Part shown: in pieces, positions 23,580 to 32,023 of the stretch
Numbering within the stretch: the first letter of the stretch is position 1
Layout: every line of letters begins with the position of its first letter
Assembly (NCBI GenBank): GCA_947565635.1
Contig: CANOGU010000004.1
Location: 1-64,000 of the forward strand
Direction: 5' to 3'
Origin: an uncultured Lactobacillus sp.
GTDB taxonomy: Bacteria > Bacillota > Bacilli > Lactobacillales > Lactobacillaceae
Length of the DNA stretch: 64,000 nucleotides
Program-made: the position numbers and the translations under genes
The notes under the pieces: model-generated
The model's database searches: none
What the model was told of the DNA's origin: nothing
What the model saw: only the letters and a program-made list of their open reading frames with translations

Positions 23580-26151
23580 ATGTATAATCCAGTTTATAAA
23601 TTAAAAATAAATTGTTTATCAAATAGCTATAAGGTTAATTTTGATAAACAATGGATTTATTTAACATCTAAAGAAAATACTATTCCAACAATTGGATGGA
23701 AAATACATATTTCAGCATCTCCTGTTGATTTTTGGAAAATAGTGGAAAGAGTTTCTAAAATTGTAATAGAAAAAAAAGATACTTTTAAGATTCCGATTGA
23801 TTATCATGCCATGCTAGCATTGACCACTGGCGGAACTAAGCTTGAAACACAAGTAAAAATGATAACTATTTATCCATCTGACCAGAGTTTTGCTAATTTA
23901 AAAGATTATGCGGAAAAATTAAGTGTCGATCTCAAAGAGAATAAGTATCCTATAGTTAGATGGGATTATAGATTTAAAGATACTAATGTTTTTTTCAGAT
24001 ATGGTGCTTTTTTAGCAGAATATCTGCCGGATAGTATGGGGTACTTAAAACCTGCTATTAATTATGAAGGAAAAAAAGTATTAGATTATCGTAAAAGTCT
24101 ATTGAAAACTGCAATCCCTACTTTTTTAAAGCCTCCTCTTAATGAAAAAGAACGAATAACACTAAAGTTAGAAAAATTAGGCTTCGAAAAGATTAAGCAT
24201 ATTAATACAACTAGTAAAGGGAATACATTTGTAGCTTTTTATAAAAATAAAAAGGTATTTATAAAACAGGCGTATGCAAATGAACTTATTGATAAGTTAG
24301 GAAGATCTGCAGCGGATAGATTGAAAAATGAATATTACTATTTAAAAAAAATTCACAATATTATTAATTCTGTAAAACCTATTTTATTAAAGGAGTATAC
24401 GAACGAGTCAATATTAGTCGAAGAATTTGTATACGGTTTTTCATTAAGTGAATATTTTAGAACCGGAAAATATTATGATGCTGATAGAAATCAAAGAAAT
24501 ATATTTATAGTTAAAATTATTGATTATCTATTATCAGATATTAAAAAATTACATAATAATGGCATTATTTTTAGATATGTATCTCCAAGTAATATTATTG
24601 TAAACAACGATATTCCCATACTTATAGATTACGAGCTAGCAAATCAATTCTCTAATTTAAAAGCTTATGATGGGGCAACTCCAGGATTTTTTTCAATAAG
24701 AGAAAATGGTGTTAGACGTTGGTCTACTCAACGAGATGTATATGGCTTAGGAGCCCTTATATTCTATTTAACTACTACCGTAAAACCAATTTATCAGGAA
24801 GATTTAATTAGCTCTAAAAAGCAAAGAGAAAAGTTAGAAAAAATTGCTATTGCAATAAATAAGAAAAATTCTAGGATATTGCAATTGTCTTTTCTTGGTA
24901 TTGAAATGATGTATCACTGTGAGAAAGAATTATCATATTTTATAAAAAAATTTTATTTAATAAAAAATTTTACTTTAGATATGCCTCTAAACGAGCCGAT
25001 AATATCTAATACGATCAATCTAAACTTAAAAGCCTATCTTAAGGAAAGAGCTAAAAAAATAGTAATTACCAATAATAAAGTGACTAATAGGATAGATGTT
25101 TTAAGAAAAACTCAAATTATTAGTTTAGATGGAGGATTAGTGGCGGATCTAATGTTATTAAAAAATCAAGCTTATTCGAATAAAAAATATTCTTATAACA
25201 AAATGACTAAGTTGTTAAATACAATCAATTATGCTTATGGTTATATTCCACACTATAATGTCCATAATTTAATTACAGGCGACGTAGGTCTTCTATACTG
25301 TATTGACTGGTACAATAAATTTTACTCAAATATCAAATATAGGGACTTACGAGAAAAAATTATCATTTCGTTAGAGAATACAGATTTTGAAAAATACTAT
25401 ACAAGTTTTTTGTACGGAAATTGTGGAATTGGATATATGTTGTGCAAAGCATATCATCTTTCTAAGGATAAACGTTTACTAAAAATAATTAATACACTTA
25501 TAAATACAGTATATAAACGTATTGAAGTAAGAGACGGAAAAATTATTGATATCAATGCAGGTAATGCAAATTATAAACTTAATAATAAAATTTTAGATCT
25601 AGGCTATGGATCAGTTGGAGTTGGAATATTTTTCTGCGAGTATCTAAAAATTATGGATAATAAAAAAATTCTAAAGATTACAGATATGATTTATGAACAA
25701 ATAAATATGAAGAAAAATTATAAAAATAGATACATATACTGGCAAATGTCAAATTTTGACAATCACCATTATCCCTTACTTTTTTTCAGGAACAGCAGGA
25801 ATAGGAGTATTTTTAATATCTTATAAGAGACTAACTAAAAAACACATAAATAATATAGATAATATACTTGGTCTAATAAATCATACGTTGCTAAATTTAA
25901 ATATTGTATTTACAGCTAATCTACTACAGGGAGCAGCGGGAATTTTATTTTTCTCAAAGTATTATGAAAAAGGAAAAGAATTAGAAAGTAAATATAGAAA
26001 AATAATATATGCTATGTCTTCTAAAAAAGGAGCATATAGATATTGGACGGATCCGTCTAGATATAATCGAAGAGATGACTCTTTTTTAACGGGTACTCCA
26101 GGAATTTACTATGTATTGACAATGTCTAAAGAAAGAGGGTTGAGGGAATGA
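23580..26151 (+). pseudogene. lanKC: Class III lanthipeptide synthetase LanKC, frameshifted
   Basis: Enzyme of class III lanthipeptide biosynthesis that would phosphorylate, eliminate and cyclise Ser/Thr/Cys of a precursor. The N-terminal lyase region (about 1-190) has the family motif GWKIHISASPVDFWKI. The kinase (about 200-450) has the Gly-rich SKGNTF, Lys229 in VFIKQ, and FRYVSPSNII followed by LIDYE, where Tyr333 stands at the usual catalytic Asp. The cyclase-like domain (about 480 to the end) has YGNCGIGYML and, after the break, FSGTAGIGVFL and FLTGTPGIYYVL, without obvious zinc ligands. Frame is lost in a seven-T run (25780-25786). The first frame ends at 25826; the second runs to 26151. 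The joined length of about 857 is normal. Strongly AT-rich. Strong AGGAGG ribosome site. Confidence 0.85.
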
Positions 26152-27752
26152 CTTTAAAATACGCATCAAAAATAAATGTTACATTGTATATTTTATTATC
26201 AATTATATATGCATCGGGGAATGTTGCAATTGCATATGTTTCAAAATTAATGCTAAATAATGCTCAATACCAGCGTGGAGGATTAACTCAACTTTTAATA
26301 ATCGCTTTGTTGGGTTCTCTTATAATAGTAATAATTATGTTTTCTAACTTTGCATATAAATATTTAAAAAATAAAATTATTTTAGAAATTAATCTTGAAT
26401 TGAAAAAAAGATTAATGACTCATTTGATGAATAAAAATGGCACTTCTCAAAAAGAAGGACTTAACTTGATGACAAATGATTTAAAGCAAATAGAAACATT
26501 AAAAATCAGTAATGAATTATTGATTATTACAGAGATTTTTTCATTTGTTTTATCATTAGTAGCTGGATTATTAAATAGTTGGTTTTTAACTATAATATTT
26601 ATGATTACTACCTTATTACCCGGCTTAATACAAAAATTATTTGTCAAAAAGATTCAAAGTAAATCAAAAAAATGGGAACAAAGAAATGCAAACTATACAC
26701 AAAGAGTAAGCGATGGATTAAATGGAGCAGTAACTGCAAATTTATATAATGCGAGAAATTCAGTCTTAGAGAGGATTATTACTGATGCTAAAAGTATGGA
26801 AAATGCTTTAAAGTCATTAAACTATACTCAAGATGTAGCAAATCAAATTATTATCGCTTTAGCTGATATCTTTAGTTTTATTCTCCCATTTTTTATAGGT
26901 GCTGTTTTAATGTATAACGGTCAAATTGGTTCGGGTACTTTGATTATGATTGTTCAATTATCTAATAATTTTATTAATCCTATTGTTAATATTTTTGATC
27001 AATTGAATCAAATTAAGTCAACTGAACCAATTTGGAAAAAAATAGAAGTTGGATTAAATGATGTTCCAACAGCTCCAAATGATCAGAAACAGACTTCTAA
27101 TCGTACGTTCAAGAAATTACAAACAGATAGTTTAACCTATAATATAAATGGAAAAAACATATTTACTGATTTATCACTTACTATTCCTCATAAAAGTAAA
27201 GTTTTGATTACAGCACCAAGTGGATGGGGAAAATCGACATTTTTACAGTTATTATTGGGAAAATTAAAACCTGATAGTGGAAAGATTTTAATTGATTCTG
27301 AGAATATTACTAATAACTGGGAAACAGCCCATAATTATTTTAGTTATGTAACCCAATCTCCTTTTATTTTTGATGATACATTGGAATTTAATATTACATT
27401 GGGTAAAAAGTATCCATCAAAAAAGTTAAATGCGGTTATTGAGAAAGCTGGATTAAAGGAATTGGTTGATGAAAAGGGTTTAACTTACTCGGTAGGAGAG
27501 AAAGGAAAAAATTTATCAGGAGGGCAAATTCAAAGAATCGAAATTGCAAGGACTTTACTATCAGATCGACCTATTATGTTGGCTGATGAGGCAACCAGTG
27601 CTTTGGATCAAAAATTATCCGAAAAGATTCACAGCATTATTTTAGATAATCCGAGATTAACTGTTATTGAGGTAGCACATAAAATTTCTACTAAAGAAAA
27701 AGAAAAGTTCGATAAAGTATTAAAATTAGATGAACTAGCAAAACAGAAGTAA
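26148..27752 (+). CDS. ABC exporter (membrane + ATPase), lanthipeptide locus
   Basis: A 534-residue half-transporter. Six-helix membrane domain (about 1-290), then ATPase with Walker A TAPSGWGKST (first Gly replaced by Ala), signature LSGGQIQRIEIAR, Walker B PIMLADEATSAL with catalytic Glu, and switch His in IEVAHKIS. It overlaps the end of lanKC by four bases (ATGA), so it is coupled and is likely the exporter of the modified peptide. No N-terminal C39 peptidase domain is present, so leader removal would need another protease. It is clearly paralogous to the exporter at 29674-31281 but much more AT-rich. Confidence 0.85.
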   Translation: MTLKYASKINVTLYILLSIIYASGNVAIAYVSKLMLNNAQYQRGGLTQLLIIALLGSLIIVIIMFSNFAYKYLKNKIILEINLELKKRLMTHLMNKNGTSQKEGLNLMTNDLKQIETLKISNELLIITEIFSFVLSLVAGLLNSWFLTIIFMITTLLPGLIQKLFVKKIQSKSKKWEQRNANYTQRVSDGLNGAVTANLYNARNSVLERIITDAKSMENALKSLNYTQDVANQIIIALADIFSFILPFFIGAVLMYNGQIGSGTLIMIVQLSNNFINPIVNIFDQLNQIKSTEPIWKKIEVGLNDVPTAPNDQKQTSNRTFKKLQTDSLTYNINGKNIFTDLSLTIPHKSKVLITAPSGWGKSTFLQLLLGKLKPDSGKILIDSENITNNWETAHNYFSYVTQSPFIFDDTLEFNITLGKKYPSKKLNAVIEKAGLKELVDEKGLTYSVGEKGKNLSGGQIQRIEIARTLLSDRPIMLADEATSALDQKLSEKIHSIILDNPRLTVIEVAHKISTKEKEKFDKVLKLDELAKQK

Positions 27753-27792
27753 GGATAAATAAAATCTTGGGTTGAAGAATCAAGAAATTAAG

Positions 27793-27832
27793 AATAAGCT
27801 CATTTCCGTTTTAGGGGATGAGCTTATTTTTT
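27793..27832 (+). repeat. Terminator repeat, copy 2 (after the lanthipeptide exporter)
   Basis: The core of about 39 bases is identical to copy 1 at 23207-23245, including the loop. It ends the lanKC/exporter operon and, with copy 1, brackets that cassette as a direct repeat. Confidence 0.85.
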
Positions 27833-27895
27833 GTTCTAAATTTAGGACTAGAATTATATAATTACATATCATTAACTTAGAAAAGAGATGAAATA

Positions 27896-28690
27896 ATGCA
27901 AATTGGGAAAGAACTGAAAAAACTACGGTTAGAACTAGGACTAAGTCAAACAGAGATGGTAGGAGATATTTTAACAAAATCCTACTATTCAAAAATCGAA
28001 CGGGGATTACATGAAATTAACGCAAAAGATTTAATTGAAATACTTGAACGAAATAGAGTTAATATTTCCGATTTCTTTCAGAGTATAGAAAGTAAGGGAA
28101 AAAGTAAAAAATATTTAGAGCAGTTAAGAAATGCATATTATGAACAAAGTCTTTCAAAAATTGTAGAAATAAGAAAAATTTGTGCTGAAGATTATCAATA
28201 CAGAAATGTTTATGCTCATGCTATTCTTTTAGAAAAGTTTTTTAAAAAGAAGAAGTTATCCTATAAAGAAGAAACACTGATTAAGAAACTAATACTTAAT
28301 ATAGATGAGTGGGGAGAAGATAATTTACGCTTGTTTGCTATGGCTATATCTCTGTTTGATGAATCAGAGATTGAGTATGAACTAAATATGATTTTAAGAA
28401 AGTATAAGGAAATAGATAAAGCCAGCAGGAAAATTCAAGAAATACTTGGAGGAATAATGGTTAATTATTTAAACATAATGTTCTTAAAACATGATAGAAA
28501 TTTTGAGATGATAAGCAAATTGAGGAATTTCTTGTATAAGTTACCGGTTGAGCCAAGAACTATATTTTTTAAAGTGATGGCAGATTATTATGGTTATCTT
28601 TTTAATGAAGAAAAATTAGAAGCAAAAAAGATTTTAGACTTTTTTGAAAGACATGGGATGGAGTCAATTACAGCCTATATAGCATTTTAG
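27896..28690 (+). CDS. Rgg-family (RRNPP) transcriptional regulator, copy 2
   Basis: A 264-residue regulator paralogous to the protein at 16245. The XRE helix-turn-helix (about 1-60) includes IGKELKKLRLELGLSQTEMV and SYYSKIERGLHEINAKDLIE. The helical C-terminal domain is slightly shorter than usual. AT-rich with AGA/ATA codons, like the island around it. It is the obvious candidate controller of the lanKC/precursor promoters and of the small membrane protein downstream. No SHP-like peptide is evident next to it; short ORFs I examined nearby lacked a convincing ribosome site. Start at the ATG behind AAGAGATG. Confidence 0.82.
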   Translation: MQIGKELKKLRLELGLSQTEMVGDILTKSYYSKIERGLHEINAKDLIEILERNRVNISDFFQSIESKGKSKKYLEQLRNAYYEQSLSKIVEIRKICAEDYQYRNVYAHAILLEKFFKKKKLSYKEETLIKKLILNIDEWGEDNLRLFAMAISLFDESEIEYELNMILRKYKEIDKASRKIQEILGGIMVNYLNIMFLKHDRNFEMISKLRNFLYKLPVEPRTIFFKVMADYYGYLFNEEKLEAKKILDFFERHGMESITAYIAF

Positions 28691-28802
28691 TTGTGTCATG
28701 ATAGACACTTGGCTGATGGATTTTTAACAGTTTTGTATTATATACATATATTCAAAGCCTTGAAATTAATAATATTTTATCTATTAGTGGAACGAATAAA
28801 AA

Positions 28803-28982
28803 ATGAATGTTAATAAACTTATATTAGAAATAAGCTATTTATTTTGTTGTATAGGTCCGATCGTTATACTTATTATTAGAAATATAAATGATCTAATGAC
28901 TGTAACATTTGGAATAGTATCAATTATTTTTCTTATATATATGTTTTGGTATATTTTTATATTTCACAAGAATAAGTTTTGA
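28803..28982 (+). CDS. Small membrane protein (59 aa)
   Basis: An ORF of 59 codons encoding two hydrophobic segments (about 6-25 and 34-53), ending in a basic FHKNKF tail. AT-rich. A weak GTGGAA ribosome site lies 8-13 bases before the ATG. Topology and size resemble the 54-residue protein of the first Rgg island, and both lie downstream of an Rgg-type gene. A role as an immunity or peptide-sensing accessory protein is a guess. The intergenic stretch 28691-28802 shows no other feature I can support. Confidence 0.45.
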   Translation: MNVNKLILEISYLFCCIGPIVILIIRNINDLMTVTFGIVSIIFLIYMFWYIFIFHKNKF

Positions 28983-29051
28983 TTAGTAAATTCTAATAAT
29001 TATTTTTTATCAATCTTACATACATTTGCCTATAATATATACTCATGATCA

Positions 29052-29101
29052 TAAATCAAAATAAGCTCATTTCCTACTTTGGGGATGAGCTTATTTTTGT
29101 G
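29052..29101 (+). repeat. Terminator repeat, copy 3 (right edge of the island)
   Basis: Fifty bases nearly identical to copy 1, including the upstream TAAATCAAAATAAGC; differences are confined to the hairpin loop. It ends the small membrane protein unit just before the macrodomain gene, where base composition returns to normal. Confidence 0.85.
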
Positions 29102-29147
29102 TTTGAGATAAAATATACATATGAAATATTAGAAAGGGTGAGAGTTA

Positions 29148-29654
29148 GTGAGTGATCTTCAAGTAATTCAAGCGGATATCACAAAATTAAAAGTTGATGC
29201 GATCGTTAATGCAGCTAATAGAACACTTTTAGGTGGTGGTGGAGTTGATGGGGCAATTCACCGTGCAGCTGGTCCAGAATTACTAGCAGAATGTAGAACT
29301 CTTCATGGCTGTGATACTGGCGAAGCTAAAATTACTAAGGGTTATAATTTGCCAGCTAAATATGTTATCCACACAGTTGGCCCTGTGTATAATCTTAATT
29401 TTGCTCAACAAAATGCTGAATTATTGGTATCTTGTTATAAAAATAGTCTTAATTTAGCTAAAGAATATGACTTACATTCAATTGCTTTTTCTTGTATTGC
29501 AACTGGTGTATATGGGTATCCAAAAGAAGAAGCTGCTAAAATAGCTGTTGAAACTACAAGAAGCTGGCTTAAACAACAAAAATTTAATATTAAGGTCTAC
29601 TTTTGTGTATTTGATTCAGAAAATAAAGCCATATATAATAAATTAACGTCTTAA
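29148..29654 (+). CDS. Macrodomain protein (ADP-ribose/O-acetyl-ADP-ribose hydrolase family)
   Basis: A 168-residue single macrodomain. The ADP-ribose-binding motifs are clear: [27 protein letters not shown] near the N-terminus and [19 protein letters not shown] later. This is the MacroD/YmdB branch, which removes acetyl from O-acetyl-ADP-ribose or mono-ADP-ribose from proteins. It starts at GTG (29148) behind GAAAGGG. It is followed after 19 bases by an ABC exporter gene with a GAGG ribosome site, so the two are probably cotranscribed. The functional link between them is not known. Confidence 0.9.
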   Translation: MSDLQVIQADITKLKVDAIVNAANRTLLGGGGVDGAIHRAAGPELLAECRTLHGCDTGEAKITKGYNLPAKYVIHTVGPVYNLNFAQQNAELLVSCYKNSLNLAKEYDLHSIAFSCIATGVYGYPKEEAAKIAVETTRSWLKQQKFNIKVYFCVFDSENKAIYNKLTS

Positions 29655-29673
29655 CTAAAGTGAGGAGTTTTAG

Positions 29674-31281
29674 ATGAGTTTAAAATATGCAAAACGAAGT
29701 CAGGTGATTTGGTTTGCTATCTTGGCTGCAATTAAGGCTTGTAATATTTTATTTGTGGCTTATATGATCAAGATTATGCTGAATGTGGCATCATCGCATT
29801 CAAAGGATGTAATGCACTTGGTGCGTTTAGCAGCTTTAACGGCTTTAGGGCAGCTATGCTTCATGATGAGTAATTTCATCTATGAGCGTGTAAAGATGGG
29901 AATCATTCGTGATGTTAATATGGTTTTCAAGCAGGCTAATTTACAATATTTGGTTGATCAAGGTGAAACCGATATAAAAAATGGCTTGTCGCTCATGACT
30001 AATGATCTAAAGCAAATTGAAACTAATCGAATTACGGCACAACTTGATATGATTTATCAAGGCTTAACTTTTATAGGTTCGTTAGCGTTTGCTTTGTATA
30101 ATTCATGGCAAATGACGATTATATTCGTAGTGGCAATGGCTGCTCCAGCAATTGTACAAATTTTTACTAGTAGAATTATTACTAAAAAGTCTAAGATTTG
30201 GGCTAAAACCAATGCTAATTATACGCAGAACGTTTCTGATTCTTTAAATGGGGCTCAGTCAGCTAAACTATATAATGTTAGAAACAATATTGTAGTAAGA
30301 GCAACGCATTCGGCTCAAAATATGGAAAATGCCTTGCGTAATATGAACTTAACGCAGGCTTGGGCTCTAGAATTAATTTATTCTGCTGCAGAATTGTTCT
30401 GCTTTATTATTCCATGTACAATTGGCGGCATAATGATGATGCAGGGTAGCTTAAGCGTGGGGACACTATTTATGATGGTCGATTTAGCAATGAACTTCAT
30501 TACGCCTGTTGTAACTTTATTTAATGAATTTAATCAAGTTAAGTCTACGGTACCAATGTGGAAGAAAACGCAAAAGGCACTTAACTACGAAGCAATTGAA
30601 AATTCAGAGAAACCGGAGAAGTTTGAAGGATTAGATGTTGAAAATCTTGCTTACCAAACTAAGTCTGATAAACATACAATTTTTACTGATGTTAATTTGC
30701 AAGTTAAACCTGGTGAAAAGATTTTACTCATGGCGCCAAGTGGTTGGGGAAAGACTACCTTACTTCGACTAATGCTAGGATTAAAACGTCCAGTAAAGGG
30801 TAAAATTTTAATTAATGGAGAAAATGTAACTGGAGATTGGGCTAAGGCTCATAACTATTTTTCTTACGTTAACCAGAAACCTTTTATGTTTGATGACACC
30901 TTGCGATTTAATATCACTTTAGGTAGAAAAGTTAGCGATGAGAAACTGAAGAAAGTTATTCATTTAGCAGGATTAGATGAATTGGTGAAAAAAGAGGGAT
31001 TGGATCATAAAGTTGGCGAGGCTGGAAACGGCTTGTCTGGTGGTCAAATTCAGCGAATTGAAATTGCGCGTGCACTCCTATCTGGTAGACCAATTTTACT
31101 TGCAGATGAAGCAACAAGTGCTTTAGATCCTAATTTATCTCTTGCAATTCATGAGACGCTGTTAAAAAATCCTCATGTAGCGGTAATTGAAGTTGCTCAT
31201 AAAATCTCAGATAAAGAAAAAGCAATGTTTAATAAAATTATTCGTCTAAATCTATGTGCTGGTAAAAATACTGATAATTAA
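29674..31281 (+). CDS. ABC exporter (membrane + ATPase), paralogue of the lanthipeptide exporter
   Basis: A 535-residue half-transporter: membrane domain about 1-295, ATPase with Walker A MAPSGWGKTT (again Ala for the first Gly), signature LSGGQIQRIEIAR, Walker B PILLADEATSAL and switch region VIEVAHKIS. It aligns end to end with the exporter at 26148 (shared NGLSLMTNDLKQIET/LNLMTNDLKQIET and NANYTQ-VSD-LNGA) but uses normal host codons. It may export a peptide or an antimicrobial; the substrate is unknown. It could be the resident member and the island exporter the acquired one. Confidence 0.85.
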   Translation: MSLKYAKRSQVIWFAILAAIKACNILFVAYMIKIMLNVASSHSKDVMHLVRLAALTALGQLCFMMSNFIYERVKMGIIRDVNMVFKQANLQYLVDQGETDIKNGLSLMTNDLKQIETNRITAQLDMIYQGLTFIGSLAFALYNSWQMTIIFVVAMAAPAIVQIFTSRIITKKSKIWAKTNANYTQNVSDSLNGAQSAKLYNVRNNIVVRATHSAQNMENALRNMNLTQAWALELIYSAAELFCFIIPCTIGGIMMMQGSLSVGTLFMMVDLAMNFITPVVTLFNEFNQVKSTVPMWKKTQKALNYEAIENSEKPEKFEGLDVENLAYQTKSDKHTIFTDVNLQVKPGEKILLMAPSGWGKTTLLRLMLGLKRPVKGKILINGENVTGDWAKAHNYFSYVNQKPFMFDDTLRFNITLGRKVSDEKLKKVIHLAGLDELVKKEGLDHKVGEAGNGLSGGQIQRIEIARALLSGRPILLADEATSALDPNLSLAIHETLLKNPHVAVIEVAHKISDKEKAMFNKIIRLNLCAGKNTDN

Positions 31282-31322
31282 AATAAGAGCTAGAGGAAAA
31301 ATTTCTCTAGCTCTTATTTTTT
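31280..31322. terminator. Bidirectional terminator
   Basis: AAATAAGAGCTAGAG and CTCTAGCTCTTATTTTTT form a hairpin between convergent genes. Confidence 0.85.
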
Positions 31323-32004
31323 AGTTTAACTTATCAAAAAAGTTAGTAAAGATCTTTTCTTGCTTTGGATCATCCAGCAATTTATCAGGACGCCATTGAA
31401 TTCCTAGCATTGTTTGATCAGTTGATTCAATAGCTTCGATAATTCCATCAGGGGCAGTTGCTACAATATTAAAGTTGTTAGCGATTGTTTTAATAGCTTG
31501 ATGGTGATGGCTATTAACATAGGGATGAGTACCAACAGCCTTAGCAAGTTCGCTTTCTTCAGTTACATTTACGTGATGACTTTCTAAAGATAAATCATTT
31601 TTCTGAATATGCTGAACACCTGCACCAGAGTTTTGAGCATAAATATCTTGGAAAAGGGTTCCATTGAAAGCAACATTTAACATTTGCATTCCACGCCCAA
31701 TTCCTAAAATTGGCAAGTTAGAATCGTGAGTGTTTTTAATTAGATTTAATTCGAATTGATCTCGATGAGGATCAGTTTCTTTAAGTTCAGGAAGTGGTTC
31801 TTCATTATAGAAAATTGGTGTAATATCAGGACCATCGCTTAGAATTAAAGCATCAAAATTAACATTTGGAAGTGGCAATGTCTTTAAACTAACTGGTGCA
31901 AAAACAAGTGGAAGATATCCTAGTTTTACAACAGTATCTATAATACTTCGATCAACAATTAATTTATTATTTTTAATACTTGCAGTGATACCAATAGTTT
32001 TCAT
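31321..32004 (-). CDS. Catalytically dead C26-like glutamine amidotransferase
   Basis: A 227-residue protein with the fold and layout of gamma-glutamyl hydrolases (compare 7693-8433). The nucleophile elbow reads ILGIGRGMQMLN, so Gly replaces the catalytic Cys, and the usual WHPE is WRPDK, so Arg replaces His and Asp replaces Glu. The reading frame is otherwise intact, with conserved ALILSDGPDITPIFY and HRDQFEL segments. It probably cannot hydrolyse glutamine-type bonds and may bind ligand or partner. Start taken at 32004 (AAAGGAG); a start at 32031 would lie upstream of this ribosome site. It follows the MFS gene by 19 bases. Confidence 0.8.
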   Translation of the reverse strand: MKTIGITASIKNNKLIVDRSIIDTVVKLGYLPLVFAPVSLKTLPLPNVNFDALILSDGPDITPIFYNEEPLPELKETDPHRDQFELNLIKNTHDSNLPILGIGRGMQMLNVAFNGTLFQDIYAQNSGAGVQHIQKNDLSLESHHVNVTEESELAKAVGTHPYVNSHHHQAIKTIANNFNIVATAPDGIIEAIESTDQTMLGIQWRPDKLLDDPKQEKIFTNFFDKLN

Positions 32005-32023
32005 TAAATACTCCTTTAACAAA

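Noticed and set aside
27780-27992. Minus-strand ORF starting MNSRILLKYL, overlapping the start of the second Rgg gene
   Set aside because: It runs through a terminator repeat and antisense to the regulator HTH; no ribosome site. Treated as a shadow.
28698-28727. Nine-codon ORF MIDTWLMDF after the second Rgg gene as a pheromone candidate
   Set aside because: No ribosome site and not of hydrophobic-peptide type.
23250-29050. Prophage or integrative element as the source of the AT-rich island
   Set aside because: No integrase, excisionase, attachment-type tRNA repeat or phage gene is visible; only terminator repeats bound it.
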